Source of the DNA: Todiramphus chloris collaris
Lineage: Eukaryota; Chordata; Aves; Coraciiformes; Alcedinidae
Assembly (NCBI GenBank): GCA_025345505.1
Contig: JANVCC010000077.1
Location: forward strand, 4,775,494 to 4,839,493
Reading direction: 5' to 3'
Length of the DNA stretch: 64,000 nucleotides
Part shown: one piece after another, positions 37,197 through 49,970 of the stretch
Numbering within the stretch: position 1 is the stretch's first letter
Layout of the letters: every line of letters begins with the position of its first letter
Translations under genes and position numbers: made by a program
Notes under the pieces: model-generated
Told to the model about the DNA's origin: nothing
The model's database searches: none
What the model saw: only the letters and a program-made list of their open reading frames with translations

Positions 37197-40100
37197 ACTC
37201 CCCCAGTGGTAATATTGCCTTGGCTTTGCAGTGAGGTCTGCTTAGGATAGAGTGATGGCAATTGGCTGCCGTCCACCCACCGAGGTCACTGAGATTAGAG
37301 GAGCTTCTGGAGGAATGCTGTGAGCTCACGTGAACCCTTGGCAGCTGCTGGCTCCCTCACCCTTCTGCAGCAGGGGCTGTGCATCCCTGTCCGGGAGGAA
37401 GCTGGGGGATGCTGGCATGAGGTGCCTGGGAGGAGGGAGCTGCAATGAGCCCAGATTCATTCCTGACCCTGCCATCAGCAACATGTTCTCTGCCCCTGCA
37501 TATGAGATGGGACAAATGAGGTGCTTTGTCCTCCCTCTTACTGGTTTGTAAGTGTAGAAAAGCCTCTGGCTTCCTAGACAGCAAAATGTTCTGGTGCACC
37601 AAGGGTCATACTTGGGTTTCACCATGTCCATGTGCCACTGTCCCACTGCACAGGGGACAGAACTGCTCCCATGAACAGGGAGACTCGGTGGGGGTTGAGA
37701 GTCCAGGGCTCAAGGGGACCTCTGAATCCAGCAAGGAGCTTTTTGTTTTGGGATGCCCTGTTCACCCTGGCCTTTACGGCTCATCAGCATAAGAGTATTT
37801 TCCACAGTTCCCTGGGAGTGATCCGGGACACCCCAGGCCAGCGGGGAAGGTTTCCAGTCCCAAGTGGTGCTCCTGAGCATTTCAGCGTTTCGTGTCTGAA
37901 TACAGGCTCTGTTGAGCAGCGTGGAGAATAAAGCTCCATTTAGGATATTGCTGCTGCCTAAGAGGCTTTAGGGATTGTTAAAACTCTTGTCTCTCAGGAA
38001 GCAGTCTGGCTTCATCTGCTGCCAATTAGAGGCACGGGGCAGCGTGGAGGCCCGGGGTGAATGTTTGCAGCTTGCTGACCTCGCTGCCCGCCTTCAGGGC
38101 CACGGCAGGTAATGCAGGAGCACTGAAAGGGGTGAAGCCCCTGTCAAAAGGAGAAGCTGCCAAAGCCCACCAGTGGCCGTGGAGCCATCAGGATGTGGAG
38201 GAACGACCAGGCCTCATTGCACTGGCCTGAATTAGGGCTTCCTGTGCCCATACAAGCAAGGGCTGAAACATCATCCCACTTTTTAGAGCTGTTTGCCTCA
38301 GGGGTATTAAAACAGCCTTGGAATAGGACCTGGGCTGTCCAGCAGCAGAGAGCAGATGGTGTCCCTCCTCGGTGCCCTGGCTGTGGGGGGTCTGCCCCCC
38401 ACACACTCCGTCCATCGGTGCCCCAAGCAGCAGGGCCCTTGAGGTAGTTCAGGAGTAAAGGAGACCAACTGGTGTTTGGGTTTTGGGCTGCCAGCAGCGC
38501 TGTGGTGAAAGGGTGGCTGTGACCTCTCAGCGTGAAAGTGCTGAGGGCTCACCAAACAGGAAACATAGAACAAATTCAATCTTCGGCGAGTCTCTAGGGG
38601 AAACCTCCTCTGAATGGTTGTAATCCTGCCCTGGGTTATTGCACAGTGCATTGCTGGCTGTGGTCCTGCTGGGAGTGAGGAGGGAGCCGGGTGGCTGCAG
38701 GCTGCATGGCTGGATGGTCACCTGCAGGACGGCTCTCGGAGACAGAGCTGTGTGGAAAGCGGAGGATCCTCAGGTGGTGGTCAGGGTTTGGTGAAGAACT
38801 GCTGTTCCATGTCACCTGTCCACCCTGCCATCACATTCTTGTGGAGAGGGAAGCATGGGGGGCTCCTCCAGGCCTCATGCTCAACAGACCAAGAGCTGCA
38901 GCTGTGGGTTCACTTCCTCCCACTGCAAAACAAATGGTGGAGTTCGATTTCCAGAGCCTTTTGCTGTCCGAACCCTGTGTTGTTTGCACAGCACTGACCT
39001 AAATTAGTGTTCAGCTCTCCTGGAGCATCTCTGAGTGTGTTATGAGTTTGTAGACCCAACTGCCTGGAAACCAGGTACCCCTAGGAGCTTGTTGACTTTG
39101 CTTTGTTGATCATTTTGGATGCCAAGTTTGAAAAGCAACTTGTGGCTTTGTACTTATTTCAAGATTTTGTTGACCTACCACGTTCTTTCAGCTTCAGGAG
39201 ACCATGTTTCATTCATCGCAATCTTCCAGTCTCCAGGTGACAGACTTGTCCCTTGCCAGACTTCCACTTGCTCTGATGAGGTAGCCCTTCCTCTGCAGCC
39301 ACTGGTTTGCCCTGTTGTATCTGTTTCCAGGGTCAAGTCGACAATTCATCTCCCCTGGGTCCTATTTGGATAGTAAGTGTTGAGTCATCTGTGTTTTCAC
39401 TCTCCTGATTTCATTCTTTACGAAGTCGGGGCCCACAGAAATCTAGACCACCCAGGAGATGGGCAGGCTGCCCTTGCTGGTGCAAGTGCTACCCTGGAGA
39501 GCTATCAGTGCACCGCAAAGGGGCCCACAACTTATCATTTCTGCATGCAGCTTTGGGAAGGAGATCTCCTTGGATGGACATGGCTTTTATGGTGCAGTAC
39601 TTTGCCCTTTCCACTGTGTTTCCTGAGAAGGGGGAAAAACCAGGGAGAGATTCTGTAGATCAGAGAAAGTACTGAGAAGTCAGAGACACCAGTTGTGCAT
39701 TAAACTTTGCAGTGCCTGGGTGCTGGTCAAGTGGCAGCATAGTCTTGATGAGTTAGGGAAAGACAACCATTGCAAGACATTTCTCTGAGCTGGAAACACC
39801 CATGGGCAGTCTGGTCACAGGCCAGCAGAAGGGGGGTTCCCATGGTAGATACATAATGTTAGATGCCAGGGCTTTGCTTCGCTGAAGGCTCCGGTGTGTA
39901 AGGAACAACATCTCATGCTGTGCAGCCAATGAAGTCCACATGGGGCTTAAATGGAAGAGGACTCAGAAAGTCCTCACAGCTGATCTGGCCTAAAGCAATG
40001 CCACTTCTCACCCTTGTTTCCAGGTACCTCCATGGAGGATCAGTGTGCAGGGGAGGGAACCAGCAGTGGAGAGTCACGCGTGCAATGGAAAAACAAAAAT

Positions 40101-40394
40101 CTCAGCAAAGTGGGAAGTTGATGGTGATGATGATACAGGATTTACTGAAAGGGAACAAACATGTTGTGGGTTTGGGGTTCTTCACTGTTATGCTTCTCCA
40201 GCTAATTAATTGCCCTAATGACAGTGAGGCTCTTACCAGATCCAGGAAGGAGTGCACCTCGGGAGAGTCGGGGAGAAAATGAGGGGTAGATTAACATAGA
40301 AAGAGTGGTAGTGAGATGTAAAGTTTGCTGTTGACCACAAGCAAATTCAATCAGGCTATGTCCTTTCCTCCTCACTTTGATGTTGAGAGCTGTT
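37197..40394. other. Intergenic, no gene seen
   Basis: Moderately GC-rich with many short overlapping frames on both strands (37.3-38.9 kb). None has a recognisable domain or consistent splice borders. Confidence 0.55.
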
Positions 40395-40560
40395 TACTTG
40401 CTGCAGAGTCGCTGGGAGCGTTGCTGAAAGCCGGGGAGGGGAGCAGCGTGCAGGGTTCCCTCCCACGCTCGCCACGCTGACCGGGAACACCGTTTCTGTG
40501 CTGGCGATGGCACCGCATCTCTTCTCGCTGGAAACGGGAGCAAATCGCGGAAGCTGAGGG
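40395..40560. promoter_or_regulatory. Orphan compact CpG island, about 15.6 kb upstream of DUSP5
   Basis: About 15 CpGs in 150 bp, near the number expected without CpG depletion, in a stretch otherwise CpG-poor. No open frame or repeat explains it. It may be a distal enhancer or the start of a noncoding RNA. Confidence 0.5.
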
Positions 40561-40645
40561 GCTGGCAGGCCCTGTTAAACAGGTGTGAGGAATCTTTCTA
40601 GGCCTGAGCTGCAGCAGGAGAAGTGGTGATGCCCAGGCTCATCCT

Positions 40646-40676
40646 CTGTGTGTGTGTGTCCCATACACACACACAG
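40646..40676. repeat. Inverted (TG)n/(CA)n pair
   Basis: CTGTGTGTGTGTGT (40646-40659) is followed after CCCAT by ACACACACACAG (40665-40676). The two are reverse complements and can fold into a 12-bp hairpin. Confidence 0.85.
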
Positions 40677-43219
40677 CCAGAGCCCAGCCCCGTGGTGCCT
40701 TCCCAGAAAGCGCTGTGACCTCCTGAGCAATGGAGAGCAAGAAACAGTTCTCCTCTGCTTTGAGGGATATAAAGCCCAGGTATGAACTGTGACAGAAGAC
40801 GCAAGCACTTTCCTGTTTGTTATGCAGCTTTTTCATTAAATAAGTGCAATCCTGTCTGTCTAAGTGCAGATTTGCATACTGCCAAGAGATCCGGCTGTGG
40901 GTGTTGAACGCTTCCTAACCTGCTGATGTTTGTTGGTGCTGCAGGTTTGCTGCTCCTCAGTGGGTCAAGGGCACAAAATATAGGCAGCAGGTGGGTGTAT
41001 AATGAAACCTCTGCACCCTCCTGCTGCTGTCAGATTGCATCACGCTTTGAATCAGACAAACAAATCAACGGGCCAGGGAGCCCAGCCGTTCTCCCTGCTG
41101 ACTAATCTCCCCTCCCTGCGCCTCTGGCTGCCGAGCCCTGCAGTGGGCTTTTGGCATGGATGAGCCCTGTGGTTTGGTCTGGTTTGGTTTGAGCTCCAAG
41201 TGGCTTGAATGGCAGGAGGAAACTCAAAGCTGGGGACCTTTCACCAAAGCTTTATGGTCATGATGTTTCGAGCAGAATGTAGCAGCAGTGAGCGATTCAC
41301 TAGAGCATGTGATGTTATAGAATAAAGTGTGGGTGGCAGGGGATGTTAACATGCTGGCAGTAATTTCCAGCTCTGTGACAATGAACCACTGATATTATCA
41401 CACATGCTGGGCCAGATCCGGCATTCCTCCTCATGCCTGAGACCCTGATGAAAGCAGTGGGAATTGCCATCCGAGATAATGATTGCAGGATCAGGCGGAT
41501 GATGACACCCTGCTTTTCTTATCTCGTTATCTCTGGTGCTGTCTCTCTCTCTGTCTCTTTCTACTACTTGTGATGTTTAATTCTGTGCTCACAAAGTGTA
41601 AGGAGAGCTCTAAAATGCACATGATCTCTGGAAACTCCTTGATCTTATAGGGAAAACACTCTTCTGTTTTGTTTCAAGCAATTAATTTGCATTAGAAGAT
41701 GCCCAAATCTGTGTAATGTCTTGCTGCTGTTACCCTGGGCAAGCAATTGCTGGATGGTCTGTAGTTAGGAGCAGCTGAGGAGGTGGTCTGTGCAGCAGCA
41801 CATGGGGAGAGGGGTCCAGGGAACCCTCTGCAGCCTGGAGATCATCTCTGTTTGGAGATGACCTTTGTTAGCACCTTCGAGACCCCACTCTTGACAAGGG
41901 CCAGTACAGATTACATGCTGAAGAAATCTTACTAAGCATGTTTAGCCAATTCAAGTGCTTGTGTGATTGCTGCTGCCTCTGCTCTCATGCCCTGCTAGGA
42001 CTTCCTGCAGTGTGAGCCACAGGGCTCTGGATCTCTGCAGGTTGAGCTACTCTGGTGCTTTCCCAGGGGATGGCAGAATGACTTCATCTCTCCTCCTGAA
42101 CATTGGAAAGAAATGTGGGAAGCGTGACCCATGCACACTGTTCAAACGCCAGCCTTCCTCCAAGCTGCAGCCCTGGGGAAAGTGAAATGTTTCCCCTGCC
42201 CGGGAGGGCATGTCTCCTCTGCTGACAGGCACCCTGAATTACAAGAGAGGGGTTGGTGTTTGCAAACAACCTAGATGCAACTAACAATCCTTCTAAATTT
42301 GCTGGAGTGAAACCAAAGGTAACTGAAAGATCAGTCATGGACTGAATTGGAAGATACACTATCAAAACTGCTGGTGCTGGAGGACCCACGTGCTGCACCC
42401 CTTGAGGACTTGTTCCCCCCATGCTCAGTGTGCAGCCAGAGCAAGATGCGAGCTTTGCTGCTGCCTGGCCAGGTGACACAGAGCACAGTGGCCCTGGGGT
42501 GAGGGCTGTGCGCTTCCATTCCAGGCACTGAGGATCTGAGCTGCATTCCTTGCATTTGGGCTGCAGAGCCCCAGGTGCACCTATGGCAGTGGACCAAGGG
42601 GATCTGCACTCCTGGGGACCCTCCAAGGACAAATGCTCAGCTGTTCAGACATGCTGAGGCTGGAAGCATTTTTCAAATCTATTGAATCAGCTGTGTGTGA
42701 GCCTTGTCCTTTGAGGTGACCATGGCCATAGAAAGGTGGATCCTGACTGTGTGGTGGTTTCAGTGACTACAGTTGTCATCACGAGGGCTGGGGAGGTTAG
42801 CTTCCTCCTAGAAGAGGGCCAGTGGCACCATCCTGCTGCTCCACTTAGAGCAGACCTGTCCTGGAGACCAGAAGCGGTGGGATCCCTGACTCCAGTCCCA
42901 CACACAATCACACCAGGCTCTCTCTGTGGGATGGTGTCTTTTTCCCTCTCTGTTTCCCTTCTGTAATTGCTCTGATGACATGTTATGTGTTTGTCTTTAA
43001 AATACTGCCTTAGTTTAGGGCTGGTGCTGCCAGCACACAGGAAGATGTCCTCATCAGCTTTTAAGCACTTATAGCTGTTTTCCCAGGAGAGAACACCCGC
43101 TTACCGATGGAAGGATGCGCTCTCCTGCCTACTGGTTTCACAGCGATAGAAGGGCCAGTCTGAATCATTACAAACTCAGCTTATTTGTAGCTACGGTACA
43201 GCAAGTTCTAGTAGGTTTC
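40677..43219. other. Intergenic, no gene seen
   Basis: The minus-strand frame 42084-42632 (182 codons) is the longest here. It has no recognisable domain and lies in GC-richer DNA with competing frames on the other strand. Confidence 0.55.
41409..41497. repeat. Old amniote interspersed-repeat relic (uncertain family)
   Basis: GGGCCAGATCCGGCATTCC .. AAAGCAGTGGGAATTGCCAT .. GATTGCAGGATCAGGC resembles repeats abundant in turtles and crocodilians of the form 'gggccagatcctg..gaagtcaatgggagttttgccat..gcaggatcaggc'. Family name uncertain. Confidence 0.35.
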
Positions 43220-43339
43220 AACCAGTGTGTCTGAGCATGGGACAGCCATGTGATCCTTGTGCCTTCACATCATGTATGTGGTTTCATCGTTTTCAAGGCG
43301 TGACAATCTGATCCAGCCATTCCCAAGCCAAACCCCATA

Positions 43340-43560
43340 ACTCCTACTTGACCAGGGCATTTTTTGATTTGAAGACATCAAGAGAGGGAAACTCCACCAC
43401 TTCCTTTGGTAGTTTGTTCCAGTGGTTAATCATCCTCGCTACTAAATACGTGAGTCTTATTTCTCACACGAACTTGGTTGACTTTCGCTTCCCATCGCTG
43501 CCCTTTTGTGCTGCTTTCATCCGCCGTGTACAGTGGAAGCAGGCCAAATGACCAAGAGCA
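43340..43560 (-). mobile_element. Ancient CR1/L3-type LINE segment, minus orientation
   Basis: GAGGGAAACTCCACCACTTC, TAGTTTGTTCCAGTGGTTAA, TCATCCTCGCTACTAAATAC and GTCTTATTTCTCACACGAAC match, in order, the reversed tail of old CR1-group LINEs as seen in turtles and crocodilians. Clearly older than the three CR1 copies at 18.4, 23.9 and 36.8 kb. It may extend left to about 43220. Confidence 0.65.
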
Positions 43561-46428
43561 TTTCAACTTCAGATTCTAGTAATCCTGCAAAATTCTCTAC
43601 AACTTGTTTTCTCCTGGGAAGTGTTAGGCCAAATATTCTGCGGCAGCTGGTGAGAAATAACCCTTCTGATTTGAAAGAATTGACCTCCAAACTCTCCTCC
43701 CTCTCTGCCTCCAATTCTGTCACAATTCTTCTCCTGCAGCTCATTAGGAGGGAATCCCCCGCTGGAGGAAGAAACAGAAATAGAAAGCCCCCTTTTCAGG
43801 AATAGGCACAATGTAACTAATCACGCTGGGATTGCATTGTTAGGAGGAGCCTTTCATAAATCAGGCCTACAGCAACTCGCAGCAAGAGCATCTTTTTCAG
43901 TTCTGCAGAATAAGCTGGCTGACAGCTTGCTGTACAGATGTGATCCAGCTCTTATGTGTGAGAGCAAAAGAAAATGCCTCAATATCAGTTTAATTACAGT
44001 TGTTTTTATAAATCCTTTGCAATGCACATTTCAGCTAAAACAACTTTGCAATTAATCACGTAGACAGAAACCTGCTGTAACCAAAATCTGACATCAAATC
44101 TGTCTCTACTTCTGTATCCTTTCTTGAACTCTGAGCTAAAAAAACCCAAAACAAATCAAGACAAAAGAAAAACCCAAACGCACACACCAAAGGAAAAAAA
44201 AAAAGTAATTTTAGTATCTGAAAGTGAGAATTCCCATATCTGGATGTTTTTGCAATGTGAATGAGGCTGCAGTTACAAGCTGGAGCTATTAACATATGAC
44301 AGCAAGGAAATATCAACACAGTTGCTGTTTGCTGATGGGCTTCTTCTCCCGCTGACCTGTGCTCGCTGGAGAATTAATGGGATGGTATTTAACATGGCAG
44401 CAATGCACTCATAATGTCTCATAATCTCAAAAGTCAGGGGCAAAACTCATGTCAATCATTCCTCTACTTTGGCTTTAACGTTTCCATTTGACACAGGTGC
44501 CTGAACTGCCTGGAAGGGAAGGAGGGAATCGTTTTCAGCAAAGTGTTTAATGAGTGTCCACCACGAGACAAGGTTTATTTCTGGCTGTGGCCACCTCCTG
44601 CTCAGCATCTCCCATCACCGCCTGCCTCGCTGGACCACATCTGCATGATAGCCAACATGACAGACACTCGCTGTGCTTCTCCCAGGGTGTCCAAAGTGAT
44701 CCAATTTAGGCTGACAGCTACAATACACTGCAATAAATACATAATGTAAGGATCCTGTCAGTCGTGACTGAACTGGAGAAACACCTTCTACCCAAATACT
44801 GAGTTTGCAGACAAAGAATGGAAGCTGCTGTGAAAAATGGTGGGTGCTAAATCCTGCCCCCAGTCAAGTGCTTTTGGCATTGGTGTTTGGGGTGGGATTT
44901 TTTTTTTTGTCTTGGTTGTGGAAAGATTTTTGCATGTCTGTGTGCTTATGTCTAGACACAGCAGCCTGGAGGATGCCAGGATCAACCTGCCCAAGACGTT
45001 ATCTGGTGAGCTAGAAAACTGCCCTGTTTGTGGCTGGAGGAAGGCATGTCTCACAACAGTTTCAAGGCTTACTCCAAGTTAGATGCCTGTGTGGTCCTCA
45101 TCACTGCCTGCCCTGAGCTCCTCCCTATCTGAGATGTACAAAGTAATCTGTGACTCCATGTCCCCACCTTCCCTCAGATAATGCCACAGTGTTCCCCTTA
45201 TCTTCTTAATTTTGACTTTTTTTTGCCTCTTTTAAATGGGAGTTGGTGGAACAAAGGGTCTTTCCACCCTCCAGAGAGCTGAAGAGTCTTGCTGCTGCCA
45301 CTGACTGGGTGCGTGACTTGTCCTGGGAGAGACAGTCCTGTGTTTGCTGACAGGTATGTGACAGCTTTGGGCAGAGGATCCCTCCTCTCTCTCTCTGTAG
45401 GTCCTCATCTGCATTCAGAGGGATCTTTGACTACCCCCTGTAATTCCTGTCTTGGTTATCCTGCTGCAAGGCAAGAAGCAGGAGTTTCTGTTCTCTTTTG
45501 TAGTGCTGAAACCATTTGGAAATAATAAAACACTGTTGTTGTCCTCTGAGACGGGCAGAGCGTTGCCAGCATCAAAGGTCTGGAGGATGACAGGTGGCTT
45601 TTCTGAACACCAGGCCCCCTTTTCCTTCGTGCGCATTAGGGCGGGTGTGCAGTGCAGGAGGCTTTACCTTAAATGTCAAGTGAAACATGAAATAAGTATG
45701 TTCATTTCTGGCTGCAGAGTATCTGGAGAGCTTCTCTTGTTGATCTATGCCATGGGAAACTGAGAGGATGAGAGTAATACCTCCCTGAACCTCCTCCCAC
45801 TTCCACGCTGTCCTAGAGCACTTCCTGCTGAAAGCGGGCAGCCTGAGCCCCTCTGCCCTGTGCCCAAGCTGGTCACACCACTGCATCAAAATCCAGTCTG
45901 TGTCTCAGACAAGGAGAGCGGGCTTTGCCTGCCTCTGGCCCCTTTCTGCTTTCCAGCTCCTTTGCAGGGTAAATCGAGCCTTTGTCCTGCTCGGCATCAT
46001 GAGGCCGAGCTTCTGCGGGCAGGGACAATGCCCTTTTGTTAAGGAATAAGGCTGTAGGGAGGAGGCTCAGCCTCCCAACACCTTCCAGCACCAGCCCCTG
46101 GGGCCTGACCTAAATAGTGTGAAGGTGAGCGTTAAATGAAGGCAGGATGCAGACCTGCTGCTCCTTCTGGGGAGCCCTTGCCCTGTGGTATCTGCACCGT
46201 CTCCCTCTTGCAGGTTCCTGTCCCCATGGCAGGAGCAGCAGAAGCAGACTCATTTACCTTTCACCTCTTTGGGTTTTGTTCTGTTTCTTCTTTTTTTTTT
46301 TTATACAATGTGGGTATTATCTTAAAATAGAGCCACCCACGTCACGCAGAGGTGGGTGGCCAGCACTTGGTAGGCACGCTGTTTTTGTCTCTCTGGGCTT
46401 AAAGCTGCAGCATGGAAAGGACAAAAAA
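43561..46428. other. Intergenic, no gene seen; A-rich and T-run tracts
   Basis: An A/C-rich tract lies at 44138-44204 and a T-run of 12 at 46291-46302. A (CT)n tract lies at about 45383-45397. No gene was recognised. Confidence 0.55.
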
Positions 46429-46474
46429 GGTACAAAATGTGAGCTGGCCAAGGTACAAAGGGTGAGCTGGCCAA
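46429..46474. repeat. 2 x 23-bp tandem duplication
   Basis: GGTACAAAATGTGAGCTGGC.. is followed directly by GGTACAAAGGGTGAGCTGGC.., differing at two positions. Confidence 0.9.
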
Positions 46475-46823
46475 GTTGAGCCCTCTAGAAATTAAAATCT
46501 AACCCGTGTCAATCAGCATAAAACCCCACAGCAAAGTGTCTTTCCTGTCCCAAACTTATTGTAGGTGTGCCCCAGGTAGGGAGGACTCATATCGCTGCTT
46601 GTGGTCCCTGCAAGAAGCTTTGTGCAGCTCCAGGCAGTCTAGAGGTGGGGGCTTGGGTAGGTGATGGAAAAGGAGAGCAGATAGTTAAACTGTCTTTGGG
46701 ACAATGTTGGGGTATTGTCAAAACAGGCAAATAGCTCTCCTGTGGCCTTCTTACTGCAATGAGGGTAGTTTCTCCCCTCTTCAAACACATCAGTAGAAAT
46801 GCATGGGCAGTCTTGTCACGCTG

Positions 46824-46865
46824 ACCTTGTGACAAGGTAGAGTCAACATATGGTGCTACCATATG
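46824..46865. other. Two adjacent palindromes
   Basis: ACCTTGT-g-ACAAGGT (46824-46838) and CATATGGT-gct-ACCATATG (46847-46865), both with perfect arms and only 8 bp apart. The first begins inside TGACCTTG, close to an orphan nuclear-receptor half-site. Confidence 0.7.
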
Positions 46866-49689
46866 GAAAATACATGCTGAGCTGTGACTCTCCAGGCCTG
46901 TGTCATCCTGCTGATGCATTTCTGTGGCTACAGCCTCAGTCTCCCTTTGCCTTCCCACCACAAGAAGGGAGCGGATGGAGGGAACCCCTGGGAAGCTCCT
47001 TCCATTCTGCATCCCTGGTTGCCTTCCCTCCCTGTCTTGTTTGTGTTCAGAGGCATCACACCATGTGTGTGCTTCTTGGTGGGACACCTATATGGTCTGA
47101 GGGTATTTCTGGCTGGCTAGCAGTGCATGATGCATGGAGGGTGCTGCTGTGATCCATATGATATAGGTATAGAAGAAAAAAGAGTCTCTGTCACCAAGCA
47201 TTCGTGGCTCATGGCAGTGCCAGGCACAACCCCAGGAGCAGGAAGTTTTAGTTGTTCTTCATGGCTAGTCAGTTCCTGGGGTTGTTCGGATAAAAAAAAG
47301 AGTGGTGGCTTCAGCAACCTGTTGCCTGTAGGCTCAAGTGGTACGGTGGGAGTGTCATGGCTGTGCAGTGACCAATTTCTCTAGGTCTGACCTTCCTTGG
47401 TGGAACAGTTTCTAAATGCAAAGCCATTTCATGTGTCTCTAAGTCCCATGGGATCAAGTGCCCAAGATCTTTCCGAATCAGTCCAAATAAGTATTTTTCC
47501 CTTCCTGGTACATAAGAGATGTACTGCAGACAACCAAAAGCTGTCAGTGATTCAGCCAGTGGAATATGTGTCAGGTGTCCCAGTTCCCAAAGTAGCACTG
47601 CTAAAGTCTGGGTGGTGACAAGTCCCAGCGACCAGCGTTCCCAAGTGGGAAGCTGCCCCTCAAACCACACTCCCACTATGGCACTGCTTCCAAGAGCACT
47701 GCCTCTTGGAGGGCTCCTGGGAAGTCCCAGGGGTGCAGGAAAGGAAATGTGCATGTTTGTACCATGCTCCTGGAGGAGCAAGGGGGTGGGAACAAGACCT
47801 GAGCGTCAGTCATGGAGGGTCACTTCACCACCCCCTCTCAAACTGGGCTTTCAGTGTCACCATGAGCAATGCTGGACAAATGTTCTGGCAAGTGACAAAT
47901 TGTTTCCCAGATCAGCCCCATTCCCTTCCCACCCCTTTTTCCCTGTGAGTCGACTTCTGCCTACACAGATACTTCAGAGCAGTCTGAGTGCCCCCTTCGT
48001 TGCGTGCTGATGGGATGGTGAGCTTTTACTGATGAACACTTCCTTCCCCTCGATTTCTAGATTTTCCTGCACGTAGGCAGAGAGCAGCGTGGTGCTGTAT
48101 GACTGAAGTCCCTGCTCAGAGCTCATGAATAATAAAGACTGCCAAAGCTCACAGCCCGAAAGCCGTGTTTTATAAGGCCTCCAGCACATATTCACACAGC
48201 AAACATCTGCGGTGGTGTGAAATGTGACAGCCCTGTGCTGATCTCCAATCAGAGGTTACACTCCCCATGCCAGAGATGGAGGAAGGGATGGGGCAGGATG
48301 GTCCAGGCCCTCCAGCATGACAACCTGTGGCTCAGCTGGGACTTTTCTGTGGATAATTTAGCAAAGGAAAGCTAAGCAGAACCCACTGGGTGCAGGAGGG
48401 ATGGAGCAAGAAGCAGTTTATAGAGTCAATGTTTTCATTCTGCTCTGAAGAACTGGCTGTTACTCACTTTAGCAGGACTGTAGGATGTGGCTATCTGGTA
48501 GCCATAGGCTATAAGGTAGCCCAAGATCTCCTTCACCATGATCAGTCCATGTCAGAAGAGGCATTTCCCAGGGAGGAACTTGGAAAGGGATAGGGGAAGG
48601 GCCCAGCTTTGTAATGTTTTCAATTAAACAACAGAGTCTTAACAAACCTGGAAATCCCCCTTTTAAGTTTGATACATTAGCCCCTTCAAGGCCCCCAAGC
48701 CCTCGGGGATGAAGTCATAGGAAGTGAGATTAAATGCACTTGAAGTTGAGGGACCAGAGAGATGGGGACCCAAGGCCTGTCTGTGCTTGTGTAAGTCAGT
48801 GTCAACTGAAGGAGCTCATTTGAAAGTCAGCCCATATAGGAAAAGCTTCTTTCTCAGAGGAGACCACCCTTTCCCAGGAACGTGAGCTAAATGAAAGATG
48901 ACTTTGTTCATATCTACAAGGGCTGGCTGGGGGTGCAGTTTGCAAAGCAAGTGGCAAGGCAGTTTCTGTTGCACGAGTTCCTGTAGAACGGGCCATTTGC
49001 TCTATCTGCAGAGGAAATCAGCTGTGTAGACCCATGGGCTCTTTTCTGCCCATAGGAAACTGTGGCGAAGACTCACACCATAAGCAGAAGCATTGTATTG
49101 GGAAGAGTTTCCAATACAAAGTTGACTTAAGAGAAGCGAAGGTGCTGCACTGGGTCAGCTGTGTGTTTGATAATCCTAGTACAAACCATTTCTTGGGTCC
49201 TGCTGGTCTCAGATCATGCCTTTCCTGCAGGACAAAGGTGAGCAAATGCATGGTAGGCTATCATGCAAATTTTTTTTAACTCTCCTGTTTTTAAATGAAT
49301 GGCATTTTTGTTAGTATTTACTTCCACATTGACTTAAATATAGCTATGTATTTCATGGGGTTAGCATATGATGCACTGTTACTTTGCCCGTGAAATACAG
49401 GGGTGGAACATAGTCCTACAGGCACGAACAGTTTGGTGCACAGAATGAAAACTATAACGGGCTGAAAGTGATGGGGAAGATTTATTTTGTAAAGATGCTC
49501 AAGCAGGCTATGCCATCAAAAGGATACAGAGTCGAAGCCACATCCTGCCGACTTGGCTAATCCATAAAAGAGCTTTCAGTGTTTTCCCTTGGAGTAACAG
49601 CTTTAAATTTTAATAAGCTGTAGTGTACTTTCACCGGATGTCATAAGCTGATACAAAGTTTAAATGGGGTTAAGTAAGTAGGAGCCTAG
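46866..49689. other. Intergenic, no gene seen
   Basis: Overlapping frames at 46.6-48.0 kb on both strands have no domains. No repeats were recognised. Confidence 0.55.
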
Positions 49690-49970
49690 GAGAAAGGAGC
49701 ATAAAAGACGTAAATTATTTCCTCTCTTTTTACAAATTTATATCACTAGATTTATTTGGGGAAAAAAAAAATAGTTAATTCAAATTATTTTTTTCTTCTC
49801 TGGATGATTCAGATGTCAGGGGAGGCAGACAACACTTGAAGTAACCATAGAGCAACTTCATCAGAAAGGACACTCAGTAAAAAGAAATAAATTAATCAAG
49901 ATATTAATTCAGGATATTTTGTCATTTAATAGATGCTACAGTAATTACCGAGTTATTTGTGTGCCTGAAT
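49690..49970. promoter_or_regulatory. AT-rich block, candidate conserved noncoding element
   Basis: About 280 bp with several TAATTA/ATTAAT cores (near 49780, 49890, 49905, 49945), no simple-repeat structure apart from a short A-run and a short T-run, and no frame of note. A possible enhancer about 6 kb upstream of DUSP5. Conservation is inferred. Confidence 0.3.

Noticed and set aside
42084-42632. 182-codon minus-strand open frame
   Set aside because: No recognisable domain, no splice or promoter support, and overlapping frames of similar quality.
46587-47087. 166-codon minus-strand open frame
   Set aside because: Composition looks random and forward frames overlap. It has no motif of any family I know.
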